This document shows, in pieces, positions 54,201-64,000 of a stretch of DNA of 64,000 bases (position 1 is its first letter; the number at the start of each line of letters is the position of its first letter). Under the pieces are notes generated by a model. That model was not told where the DNA came from and made no database searches. It worked only from the letters and a program-made list of their open reading frames with translations. A program made the position numbers and the translations under genes. This stretch comes from Lepeophtheirus salmonis (taxonomy: Eukaryota; Arthropoda; Copepoda; Siphonostomatoida; Caligidae), in contig NC_052141.2 in NCBI RefSeq assembly GCF_016086655.4, positions 4,340,001-4,404,000 on the forward strand. Direction: 5' to 3'.

Positions 54201-55185
54201 GAAGGACAGGATGAAAATTCATCCGAGGAAAACTACCAGGCTACATAGAGTGGACTCTTTCGTTGGGTGGGGATTCCAGCCTTCGAAATTTCAGGTGCCT
54301 TGTACATATTTCGTAATGGACAATATATTATGTTAATACAAAAATTCAAATTCAATTTTTTCCATTCTAAAAATGTTTTATCTAATAGATAATTGTAAAA
54401 CAAAAAACATTTTGATACCAAAACCATGTTTCTAACTTTAATAATAAGGAAGTTATGAACAATGTATCATCGAAATTTCACGCCTTTTATTTCGTACTGT
54501 TTATGTTAAAGCCTACACCAAAATATGATATTTCAATAAAACAACACAACTTTCTTAAACATAAAGAGAATTGAATGCAATTGCCAGGAATTACAAAATA
54601 CAGTACTGTCCAAAAGATTATACTTTTAAATACCTGCAATTGTACTATACTATATGAAATATGAGTATATGAATATCTTTCCATGCTCTCCAGACAATCA
54701 ATAATAATTATTGAAAAAGAAGGGTTAAAAATTAAGAAAAAACACTTTCAAATTGTGAAGTAATAAAGATTGAAGGTGCTAAGGTTGGGTTGAGATTGAT
54801 GTACGTCGCTTTAATATATTTTTGGAAACTTTACAAGATACTACTAAATAAATAATTTTTTAAAAATCCATTATCGCTTATTTATTATTTTTTAAGGCTA
54901 TTTTGAGACGACTTATTTTCCTGTGAATGATGTGATTAAACGAAGCAATGGAGTGAAAAAAACTTTAGACGGGGTGAAATATTTAGAATTTATCTACATT
55001 AAGTATAAATAATATAAATTTGATTTCCCCGATTTAAGTAATGATAGTCCATAATTTCTATGCAGATCCCCAAAACACTTCTAGACTTCCGCGTACGTCT
55101 CTTACAAGTTTTTCTCACTCCGTAAATCGGGATTTTGTAATATACCTACAATTTATTTTTTTATTTTAATTTACGATAAATTTTG
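54201..55185. other. No recognised gene
   Basis: A+T-rich. ORFs at 54233-54427 and 54487-54684 (minus) show no domain. Confidence 0.35.
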
Positions 55186-55189
55186 ATAA

Positions 55190-55370
55190 TTACAGGGGCC
55201 TCCGCAGGAGGAAGGGGGGAGAGGCTTGTTTTTTTGGCAATTTGAAAAAAAAATCCTCTGTTTCATAATTTGCCCGAGTGACCTTTTTCTTTTTTTAAAT
55301 AAAACCTTAAAAAATTCCAACTATTACATCCGAACAAATAATTTTTTTTACAGACCCTCCAACGCCCCTT
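55190..55370 (+). repeat. Repeat family B copy, short
   Basis: Head GGGGCCTCCGCAGGAGGAAG then GGGGGAGAGGCTTG, a TTTTTTGGCAATTTGAAAAA array of about 120 bp, and end CAACGCCCCTTGTCGATGC. Confidence 0.55.
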
Positions 55371-55970
55371 GTCGATGCTAAGATTTACTAATGATTTAAA
55401 AAAGGATCTTCAAATTAGGAAATCTTTATTTAAGGAACTCATTCTATCCTCTTTATATCATTTGAGGTTCGTAGTCGATATTAAAGAGGGAGATGCCAAA
55501 AATGGCTCTTTGGAAGATGGAGAGGACAGTTGATTCCTTAATTGTATGTAAGCATGTAATAAGTGTTTATTGAAGCAGCTGAAAGGATGTTTCTGCATTC
55601 ATAATTTCCTTGATGTCTTAAATGTTGGATCATTCATTATATTAAAGTTTTATTTTTAACAGAAGGTTTATTTATTTATTACTCTATGATATAAACGAGA
55701 CTGTCAGCCTTAAGGACAGGATGAAGTAAAAATATGGAGTCGAAGAGAGGAAGAAAAGGATGGGACATGCAGAATTTGAATTTTGAGTTCCTTTATTTTA
55801 GTAATTTGAGGAAGGGAATGAAGATAATTTGGATCCTATTGCGTAATACTTTTTCTCAATCATCTCTTTGATGTAACGCAATATTTACTCAATTAAATAT
55901 ATATTACTTGTGAGTCAACGATCTTTATGATATTTTTTGACTATTATTTAAAATATTAAAGAATTAGAAT
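55371..55970. other. No recognised gene
   Basis: Some G-rich A/G stretches (55480-55520, 55730-55780) but no open frame with support. Confidence 0.35.
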
Positions 55971-55974
55971 TGTG

Positions 55975-56046
55975 AACGGAATCGCTAGTTTTTACTAGAA
56001 TCGCATCGGCATCAGGATTTTTCATTTTTGAATCGTGTCATCACTA
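55975..56046 (-). repeat. hAT-like terminus, TAGTGATGACACGATT
   Basis: Read inverted from 56046: TAGTGATGACACGATT then CAAAAATGAAAAATCCTGAT and GCCGATGCGATT. Same family as 13064-13150. The partner end was not found. Confidence 0.4.
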
Positions 56047-56303
56047 GTTTTGACTTATTAATTTTTTACAAGACCGTTTTAAATGTTTGTTTTTTTGCTA
56101 AATTTACATCATCAACATTTTCTACATTTTATATTAAAATATCGTTTATGTAAGAAACACACATTACAATTGGTTAACGGGTTTAAAGTTACCCTTTAAC
56201 TTATTTTGTAGCAAAAATGTTACAAGAATTTTTTTCTATCTTTTTAGCCATCTCCTCTATTCTTCTTAGTAACTATTACTAACCTATTGCCTATACTGAC
56301 CTA

Positions 56304-56609
56304 TTACTGAGAGGTATAGACTTCATAATTTGGTTTGCTGATTTTTTTTACTGCCTTACCAGATTTAGCAACCAACAAAGATATGGTGTAGGAAGCACGC
56401 AAACCGTTAGAAGATTGTTGTGAAGTGGTCAAAAACATATTTCGAATAGTTTTTTGTGCCCTTAACTTAGCAGATACATAGGTTTCATGAATCTCAAGGA
56501 CTTTTGGTTTAATTAGTTGAAGCAATAAAGGATTATTGATATAAAATATATATATATATATATATCTTAATACAGTCTTATAATTACTGGACGTAACTTT
56601 ATCTAGCAT
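56304..56609 (-). pseudogene. hAT (ZBED-like) transposase N-terminal fragment
   Basis: Minus frame: LIKPKVLEIHETYVSAKL then FLTTSQQSSNGLRASYTISL followed by LVAKSGKAVKK. ASYxxSxxxAKxGK is the hallmark right after the BED finger in ZBED5/SCAND3-like hAT transposases (compare ASYTVALRKAQAKKPHTI at 47950). The BED finger itself is degraded and nothing further downstream was found. A TATATA run interrupts it. Confidence 0.5.
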
Positions 56610-57110
56610 CTAGTTTTATACATATAGATTTTGCAATCATGCTAAAAATATTGTGTATATTCGAAGAAAAAAACAAATGATTAATAGTTTCTTTAATAGA
56701 TGGATAAAAAAGGGTTCTTAATTAATGGTTTTTAGCTTACCCTTACTCCAGAGTCTTACATGAGAGTTTTTTTATACATATGTTCTAAGGACTTGAAGTA
56801 TTATAAGTTTTTGAAGAAATTTGGACACTTCTAATAAGCACTTCGCCTATTAAATAAAATTGTATATTAATTTATAATAAAAAAAAACTTTATTGTGCCA
56901 AGTTGAAATAAATATAGCTAATTGTCTTATAATGATGTTCTAAATGGATATAAAACTATAAATGTCCTTGATTTTTCCCTTTTATTTATTGATTAATGAT
57001 TGTAGAATTTTAGGAAACGAGGATTTTAGAATGTTGGGACAATTTAAAGGACTTGTTTCTCTTCTGTGATCAACATTAAATATATATCAAATATATGATA
57101 AACCATAACC
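56610..57110. other. No recognised gene
   Basis: A+T-rich; nothing supportable. Confidence 0.35.
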
Positions 57111-57119
57111 CAAGAATAA

Positions 57120-58430
57120 CAAAAATAAACAGAATGATTGAAGTACGTATCAGTAATGGTTTTGATGGTAAAATCCTAGACTGGTCTGACATTGTTAGGA
57201 TTTTTAGTGAACCAAACTAATTTGTTACCTTGAAGAAGTTCGAAATGGAGGGGTATCAAAGAAAAATTACCCTATATACCTCTCATTTAAAACAATTAAA
57301 TTTCAGTCCAGGGTCTGAAATTTCTCATGCAACTGAAGATTCCTCGACTGGGCTAAAGTAATTAAGGGAAATGTTCCTTGAAGGTACAGAATACAACATT
57401 TCTGATCGAGTATGTATTGGCCCAACAGAACTCCTTTCAGTGGTCAAACAATGCCATTTGTACTGGCGAGAGATGGGCTCATCATGAACCGGCATTTTCA
57501 GTTTCGTGCTACTTCCCTTGGGCCCTAATGAGGGATTAAATTTCAAACAGAGACAAAGAAGTGGAGATGAGTTTGCCAAGGAGGACGAATAAACTTTAGC
57601 TAGTCAATTCTTCTGCCAGCAAGAAGTAGGCTTAAAAAACTTAATCCTGGCGTGCAGAGCTTGAAGAAGTTTCACACAGCCTAGTAAAGAGGATTTGTAC
57701 ACCAGGCCCCCTACTTCTATTTTTCTAAAAAAAATCAAAAATTAGAACAACTGTATAAAGCAGTCATAAAAGCACTAAAACGTGAGTCCTTGTTAAGATA
57801 AAAATGAAGTGACGTGATTAAGATTGGAACGCTTGGGGTGTAAGTCCGTCCATAATTTTCCGAAATCCATTTAGTTATACAAAACAAAAATAGCTTAGGT
57901 ATAGATTGGCCACTTCGTCGATCCACACCTACAAGAGTTGAGATATCCATTAGGAGGGGAAATGCCATTTTTGTGGGACTTCCACTTCGATACTTCCTTC
58001 CATCTCTTTTAATTTTGCTCTCGTATCACTCCTGTAGTGAAAGTAGGTAATTCTGGGACCTGGAGATATTATAAGAAGATACCCTCCTACTTACTACTCT
58101 CGACAATGGCTAATATGGTGGAGGCTTTCAAGATAGATATCGTTAAGGCAAAGGTCCAGAAGATACTGTACGTAGCAAAAAATCACCAATCAACCTGTAC
58201 TAGTGGGTATTTGAAAAATAGTAAACAGAGTGCTAATGGAGCTTCACACTTTTAACAATAATGGATCTAACACTGTCAAACAAAAGGTCTCTATAGTCAG
58301 TTTTTTCTTCGGATTTGGATCGGTAGGAAAGAAGATCTTTGCTTTACTTTATTTTTATAGTACGTTTATACAATTTCTTAATACTTTTTTCGTCGCCTGC
58401 GAGGTTGTGAATAAAGGATAATCGATGATA
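57120..58430 (+). pseudogene. Unclassified degenerate coding region
   Basis: G+C-richer than its flanks, with long frames on the plus strand: EVRISNGFDGKILDWSDIVR, KKFEMEGYQRKITLYTSHLK, MFLEGTEYNISDRVCIGPTE then LLSVVKQCHLYWREMGSS, and at 58037-58255 KVGNSGTWRYYKKIPSYLLL then TMANMVEAFKIDIVKAKVQK. Minus frames at 57325-57579 and 57735-57968 are also open. I do not recognise it; a transposon-derived gene is likely given the context, but strand and family are uncertain. Confidence 0.3.
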
Positions 58431-58647
58431 ATTTGAAAGTATAGATTGGTCTATTTTAAAATTCTGTCAAGACCGATTCTATGGTTTAAGGGTTGTTGAC
58501 GTGTGGTGAACAATGCCAAAATATCGAAGTATATATTTTAAAATCAAAATTACCTTATCTATGAGCTAAAAAGGTTACATAACTCATCAATCAGCATAGG
58601 GGACAAAAGTGGTCCATATATTGAGACACCAAAAAATTAGTTTAGAT

Positions 58648-59282
58648 TAGTGATGGAACGATTTCAAAAAATCCTAATGCATATTCTTTAATATTTTAAA
58701 TAATAGGTAAAAAATGCCATTTTGCTATCAGGGCGTCACCGGGATTATATTTTGGGTGGCTTGGTTATAGGATTTTTTTTGGAAAAAAAATCTAAAAATT
58801 CAATTTTTTTTTGAAAAAATCCGAAAGTTAATTTTTTTTTTTTTAAATTTTAAAATTCAATTTCAAATATTACAAAAAAGTTCAAATTGACAATTTGATA
58901 TTTAATATATTTTTTTTAAATCCACTGATAGTCACAAACAATTCAATTTTTTTGAGAAAAATTTCCAAGATCTATATTTGTTGTTCACAACAAATTAAAT
59001 TTTTTTGAATAAAAAATTGTGAACATGTATAATAACACATAATAATTGACAAAAATAAAATTTTTACAAAAAAATTGCCAATATTAAATATTATTGTAAA
59101 AAGCAAAAATTCCTTAATTTGCGTGGGCAATTTTTTTTATAAAATGGAAAAGTAATAAATAGTTTAATACCAGTAAACAAATAAGAATTGGAATACCAAA
59201 TTAAACCTTATATTGCCGATGCCCAATCCGATTCCAGAAAAAACAGCCGATTCTCCTATTCGAATTAATCGTTCTATCACTA
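58648..59282. mobile_element. hAT-type MITE, 635 bp, carrying a family-B segment
   Basis: Ends TAGTGATGGAACGATT (58648-58663) and AATCGTTCTATCACTA (59267-59282) are inverted repeats with one difference. Flanking octamers GTTTAGAT (58640-58647) and GATTAGAT (59283-59290) differ at one base, as for hAT insertions. Inside, 58728-59110 is a family-B repeat (GGGCGTCACCGGGATTATAT then A/T units). No coding sequence. Confidence 0.75.
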
Positions 59283-59299
59283 GATTAGATAAATAAATT

Positions 59300-59600
59300 T
59301 TTTCCAAAAATTTAATTTTCTGTAAACAACTGTGTATTTTTTAAATTGTTTTCCTTAAAATATAATATTTAATTTTTTTTGAACAGATGTGGATTTTTGA
59401 AACATATCTAGAAAAAATTTATTATTTGAAGTTTTAAAAAAAAATATTCTTAATAGAAATTTAATTTTCTTAGATTTTTTTTGAACTGCTATGAATTTTA
59501 GGATTTTTTAAAAAAATATGATTGTTTGTGAATAGTTTGTGGATTAAGGTATTTTTTTTTTCCGAAAAAATTGATTTTTTGTTAAAAGAAATTTAATTAT
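59300..59600 (-). repeat. Repeat family B internal module
   Basis: A/T units such as TAAATTGTTTTCCTTAAAAT and GAACAGATGTGGATTTTTGA without a head. Adjacent to, but outside, the MITE at 58648. Confidence 0.45.
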
Positions 59601-60900
59601 GTAAATGTTCACAGATAACTAGAGCCAATTACAATTCAACCAATCAATGTTCAGAAATATTCACAGCTGACAACAAAATACATTTTCTATTTTTGTTTTA
59701 GTAGGTAATGCTGTATCTGAGATTGTCGGCTAGACCGAAATATTAGTACAAATCTGTCACAAACAACTTACTTAAAACCGAAACAAAAAATTGATCTTGT
59801 ACCGAGTCTCACCCCTAGTACGTTTGTTTTATTATCCGATTAAGTTTGGAGGGGGGGGGGAATGCTAAAATTATGCAAATGCCATAGGATATTACACATT
59901 AAAATAAGTTTGATATTAACAAGGAGATTTAATTGTAATTAATTAAAAAAAATTCATAAAATGCAATTCAACAACGAAAAACATTAAATCTTTTCAAAAA
60001 AGTAAGGACATATCTTTTACAATCTACATTTAGTGAGTCTTTAAATATAAAATCTTTTAATTAGAGTTAAGACTAGTGAGCATTTTTTAGGGTCAAACTG
60101 CGTATAAAAATAGGGCTAGATTTAAAAAAAAGGAACGGCTAAAATATTCAAAATAAAGCAATTTGTATTTAAAGAAAATGCAGTTTAAAAATAAAATATG
60201 GACTTCTCATGTAGAAAAATTTATTAATGCATATATTTTTGTATGTTATTTGAAGTTTATAACAGGACTTTATATTATTAATGAGAAATCAAAATGAAAT
60301 GTCTCAATTTAACAAGACTCCTGAATATCTTGCCAGCTTCAGATGTACTTTAACTGTTTAGAAGTCTTGTGTTCTACGAAGAACATTTAACTACGGAAGC
60401 TTTTGGGGTTGCAATCATACACTGAATAATAGATTTATCAGGGATGAACTGATAAAAGATGTACATTGAGTGCTAAAACTGATCCCTACGTCATATATAC
60501 AAAAGTAAATAAAACTAGGGTGATAATTCATATCCAACTTTTTGCATAAATGGATGCATCAGGACTTAGGATTTAGTAATTTGGCGCAAAAGTATTTCTC
60601 CTTTATTGCAAGATTCAAAGGGGGATTATTCAACAGTCAATTTTTTTGTCAAATAACCCCTTCTTCAATTGGTTGTTGTCGGAATCTCACAAATCCTAAG
60701 TCCACTTATAACTGTTGCATGATTATATACATAGGGAATCATCAATGAAACCATTGAATTCGGCGGGGCAGAAATATGAAGGATTTCAAAATCCAAAACC
60801 GAACCAATGTAAAAAAAAAAGATTCAACTCCACGCTTCAGGACCAGTGGTAGAGGACATGGCATCTATACCCTCCAGCTAGTAGATGCACTAAGTTACTT
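59601..60900. other. No recognised gene
   Basis: A+T-rich. A G run (59849-59860) and a 68-codon ORF (60542-60748) without recognisable features. Confidence 0.35.
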
Positions 60901-60904
60901 TAAT

Positions 60905-61015
60905 AAATAAATAAGTAGAGTTGTAAATGTGACTCATTCTTTTTAGAGTAAAATTTTTTGTTGTTGGCAACTTGAGAAGTTGATCAGTTTTTTTTTAGTT
61001 TTTTAAACTTTTATC
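60905..61015 (+). repeat. Dispersed repeat G, copy 2
   Basis: TAGAGTTGTAAATGTGACTC, TTTTTTGTTGTTGGCAACTT then GAGAAGTT; counterpart of 6705-6800. Confidence 0.35.
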
Positions 61016-61371
61016 GAACTTCAATACGGATTTGCATGGAAAGTAGTAATATGCTAAGAAAATAACTTAGGCAAAACAGAGTCAGTGTACTACAAGATCA
61101 TTTTTAGGTATCATATCTCAATAAATTTTAAAAAAACTAAAAAAACTCTTTACTTAGTACATTTTAGTTATATTGTATAAAATAAGTTTGATTGAAGTTT
61201 GCTTCACTTCTTCAAAATATATGAAATTTTTGCTCACAAATAATTAATTTAATAATCAGGAGCGTTACTATTTTTCATCATTTGGGGAGGGGGGAGAGAC
61301 CGCTTAGCCCCAAAACTTATCAACACCATTATATAGATACTTATATAAATAAGTTAATTTTTTTATGTATA

Positions 61372-62515
61372 AAGGGTGTCCACGATAAATTGGAACTATC
61401 CTTAAAATTCAACTTGCTTGATAAAAATGGAATTTTGGAGTGTATTTGTTAATATGAAGAAGTTAGACATGATATTAAACAATAAGTTTATTCAAACATG
61501 TCCTCTCTCAGCAGCCACCATCTTCTCCATTCTGCCCCTAAAGGATTTGCATGCCCTGATGACTTCTGCGGAATCGACAGCATTCCACTCCCTCGTAATG
61601 GAGCCCTTCAGGGCCGCGATGCTTTTGTGGCTGGCCTTGCACCCCTCCCTCTCCAACTTCCCCTACCAGTAGTAATCACACGGATTGAGGTCGGGTGAGT
61701 TGGAGGGCCAGGTGTTGCGATCCCAGAAAGTGATGTCGTGGGAGTTGAAGAGGTTAGAGGTCCTCATGGCGATGTGTGCGGGCGCTGAGTCTTGTTGGAA
61801 TATGAACTCCCTCCCAGCGGCCGTATACCTTATCCAGGGGATGACGAACTCCTGCATGACTTTGCAGTACCTTATCACATTAACCCTTTCCTTGGGATTG
61901 AAGAAGAAAGGAGGCATCACCTCACCGGTGCTGAAGATGACACCCACGGTCATCACGGAGGCCTGGAACTTCGTGGTGAAGACCGCAGGGACCTCTTCTC
62001 TCTCCTGGGCAAGCCACCTGTCATTCTTAGGTCATTGAGGAGACGCTTACCGTTGGTGAGCCTGGTGGCCTTCATGGATGCCGTGAGGATGTTTTGTGTG
62101 GCCATTCGGTATGACCTGTACCTGAGGTCCTCATTCATAGCCTTGGAGACCAGCTGCTTGCTCACTCCACGGTTCTTGGCCAACCTGGACAAGGAAGTCC
62201 CTGGCAAAGCCTTGATGGACTTCCGGAGGCCTTCAAGGAAGTGGGAAGTTGTGGGCCTTGGATTCCCCTCAACCTCCAGGCATCCTGGTACTGGTCTTGG
62301 GGTAGTTAAGAAGCTTGTAGATAGTAGAGGGCTTGTGTCCTGCGCCAGCCAATTCGAGGATGGCGTCTCTCCTTGCTTGTTCCAGAATATTGTTTGTTGT
62401 CAAAACAATTTTGGTTTAATCACAACCTTTTATATTATTATGATTTAATCACGAATATCCACATTATGGATCTGGATGAAGTTTAAAGTAGTTCAAATTT
62501 ATCGTGGACACCCTG
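61372..62515 (-). mobile_element. maT transposon with both ends, 1144 bp, internally deleted
   Basis: Left end AAGGGTGTCCACGATAAATT; right end read inverted CAGGGTGTCCACGATAAATT, with TA on both sides (61370-61371, 62516-62517). The transposase gene is on the minus strand. It is about 190 bp shorter than the 1335-bp element at 9092, consistent with the loss seen inside the gene. Confidence 0.9.
61493..62400 (-). pseudogene. maT (DD37D) transposase, first catalytic Asp deleted
   Basis: From 62400 leftward: TTNNILEQARRDAILELAGA, HKPSTIYKLLNYP (helix-turn-helix), frameshift, SIKALPGTSLSRLAKNRGVS then KQLVSKAMNEDLRYRSYRMA (second DNA-binding part), TRLTNGKRLLNDL, a jump straight to NDRWLAQ, then VMTVGVIFSTGEVMPPFFFN, FIFQQDSAPAHIAM, and WPSNSPDLNPCDYYW with 37 residues between the two Asp. 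A TAG follows W, then GKLEREGCKASHKSIAALKG, IRACKSFRGRMEKMVAAERG. The block with SDExxF, the first catalytic Asp, is missing. The start codon appears mutated. Confidence 0.85.
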
Positions 62516-62529
62516 TATATTCGTATGTT

Positions 62530-62985
62530 AAAAGAGGGTGCCTACGTTGCAGGGCTGAATAGAGAGGAATAGAAACAAAGAATGAATGTAAAAGAAAATA
62601 AACAGGAAAAAGTAGACAGATATATAAATATTCTTGGGAAATGTGGTATAATTTCGGTCAAAAATAGACTTTTAATTACTTTGGAGGCAAAAAAACAATA
62701 TCATAGGAGCATCCTTGGTTATCTTAGACGTCTACCTGCTTAATTTCAGACTGATCTACTCGACCATTTTGGATTTTCTTTGTGATAACATAAAAAAAAA
62801 AAGACTTATAAATACATATAAGGTATTATTAAATAAACGCGTGTTTTAAGAAACATTATGAGGCTCAAGCTTTTGAATTTATATATAAATCAAAATTTGA
62901 CAGATACTTCATATACTCGAGTTTGAACATTTTACCCAAAGCTCAGACCTTAATAAAATAGGATCTGTTAAATATTACTTTTTTA
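62530..62985. other. No recognised gene
   Basis: A+T-rich; nothing supportable. Confidence 0.35.
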
Positions 62986-62989
62986 GTTA

Positions 62990-63145
62990 ATTATTAGTTC
63001 TTATTATAATTAATCATACAATAACATTGGACACGGCATTACTTTTATTGTATCTCACAACCTCTCCTCCGAAAAAAAAAAAAAAAAAAAAAAAAAAAAG
63101 ATTAAGCCCGAAAATCAGTTAGTAGTTGCCTAATTATTCCAGTTA
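62990..63145 (+). repeat. Dispersed repeat D, copy 2, first half
   Basis: GGACACGGCATTACTTTTAT, CACAACCTCTCCTCCG, an A run of about 28 (63074-63099), then AAATCAGTTAGTAGTTGCC and AATTATTCC. It corresponds to 42870-42970; the second half resumes at 63755. Confidence 0.5.
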
Positions 63146-63149
63146 TAAT

Positions 63150-63420
63150 AATCAAGTGCGTTCGCAGGATTTTTTTTTTTTTGGGGGAGGGGCTTTGTTG
63201 GGTTTTTTTTCACAACGAATGACCTTTTTTTTTTACTTCAATGATCTTTTGTTACAAAGAAAAATTGAATTTTTTTTTCTTAATGAGCCTATTTTTTAGA
63301 AAACAATTTCTTAAATTGATTTTTTTTTTTTTTTTTTTGGGGGCAATTTTGATTCCCCATTAAAGTGATTTTTTTTAAATTTCTCCATTTTTTTGGAGGG
63401 GGGTTATAATATGCAATATT
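63150..63420 (+). repeat. Repeat family B copy inserted in repeat D
   Basis: Head AAGTGCGTTCGCAGGATTTT, GGGGGAGGGGCTTTG, then long T runs and TTTTTTGGAGGGGGGTT. It separates the two halves of repeat D. Confidence 0.5.
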
Positions 63421-63754
63421 TATTAACAGCTAAATAAGAACTACATAATTGGTGTCCAACCAATCAATGTTAAAAACACTAAATAGAAGAAAAGAAAAAG
63501 AAACAAGTGACTCAAATTCTGTGTATGTGTTTGTGAGCCTAGTATATTTGTCAGCTGTCGATGGTCCTGCTTTTTTTCTCCTTTAATCAGTGTTCGAAGT
63601 GTTGATTGGTTCAACTATAGTTATTTCTTATTAAGCTATTAACAATTATCAGCTATTATTCTATAATAGTTTCATAGTTGGAAGAATTGGCCAAAGACCA
63701 AGTGATTTTGGGCCTTTTTTCTCTTTCTTTTTGGAGGAAAGGTTGCGTAATACA

Positions 63755-63870
63755 ATAAAGGTGACGACGTATGAGGTAATAATGTACGGAACAATCAGGC
63801 AATGCAAATGCTTATATAGATGTCGTTCCAAGCACTAATCAAGATAAATACAGATGTTGCATTCAATATA
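63755..63870 (+). repeat. Dispersed repeat D, copy 2, second half
   Basis: CAATAAAGGTGACGACG, GCAAATGCTTATATAGATGT then AGATAAATACAGATG; counterpart of 43000-43080. Confidence 0.45.
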
Positions 63871-64000
63871 GATTTTATTTTTATACTTATTGTCTTCTCT
63901 TCAAGAATAATGATGACAGTTTTTACACAAGCAATTAAGCAATGACAAAAAAAGCGGAATCTTCAATTTTCATATTTTTTTAAACCTCTTAAAAAATCCT

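Noticed and set aside
60780..60900. G+C-richer stretch considered as a tRNA gene
   Set aside because: No cloverleaf with plausible A and B boxes could be drawn by eye.
61685..62448. Long plus-strand ORFs (117 and 218 codons)
   Set aside because: Antisense shadows of the minus-strand maT transposase, which carries all recognisable motifs.

Overview
This is eukaryotic, strongly A+T-rich, non-coding-dominated DNA that is packed with decayed transposable elements. No intact protein-coding gene longer than about 190 codons is present. Best guess from sequence and memory is an arthropod, most likely a caligid copepod (sea louse, Lepeophtheirus/Caligus type). The Tc1/mariner transposase relics look like the families that crowd those genomes, and one Tc1 relic (7858-8530) looks like the Tc1 of teleost fish, which would fit a fish parasite. 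The species call is inference; nothing in the window proves it.

Layout. 1-11.5 kb: a transposase tail (43-207), a Tc1/maT helix-turn-helix end (1545-1989), a possible host exon pair (2219-2602), several transposase relics (2640-2990, 4523-4745, 5211-5993), a rearranged fish-type Tc1 (7858-8530), a structurally complete maT (DD37D) element with terminal inverted repeats and TA duplication (9092-10426), and an irritans-type mariner relic (10560-11545). 11.5-20 kb: poly-A/T-rich repeat copies, a transposon-derived gene relic with CDGSNTN and NKLPLR-like motifs (14750-15930), and a 575-bp MITE (18961-19535). 20-32 kb: a maT remnant, the 3' part of an L1/Tx1-like LINE (20826-21945), a maT deletion derivative (22309-22814), more transposase tails, a hAT MITE with a clear 8-bp target duplication (27664-28184), and an inverted/tandem transposase jumble (30390-31560). 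34-43 kb: a LINE with endonuclease and reverse-transcriptase relics (34237-36735) joined directly to a maT tail (36738-36993), further maT relics, and the 5' endonuclease piece of another LINE copy (41490-41890). 43.7-52 kb: a 2.4-kb element with about 300-bp inverted repeats (43699-46070), then a Ty3/Gypsy retrotransposon relic (about 46300-51810) that was split by a nearly full-length hAT transposon (47354-49738). 52-64 kb: a second hAT MITE copy, a good candidate host exon on the minus strand (52906-53082), dispersed repeats, a hAT MITE containing a poly-A/T repeat (58648-59282), and a second maT element with both ends (61372-62515).

There is no operon-like logic. The story is one of successive insertion, internal deletion and inversion. 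The order of some events can be read from nesting: hAT into Gypsy, poly-A/T repeat into another repeat near 63.1 kb, and maT tail onto LINE at 36738. Host-gene evidence is limited to a few short exon candidates with plausible splice sites, and none could be assigned a function with confidence. I saw no rRNA, tRNA or CRISPR, but tRNA detection by eye is unreliable.
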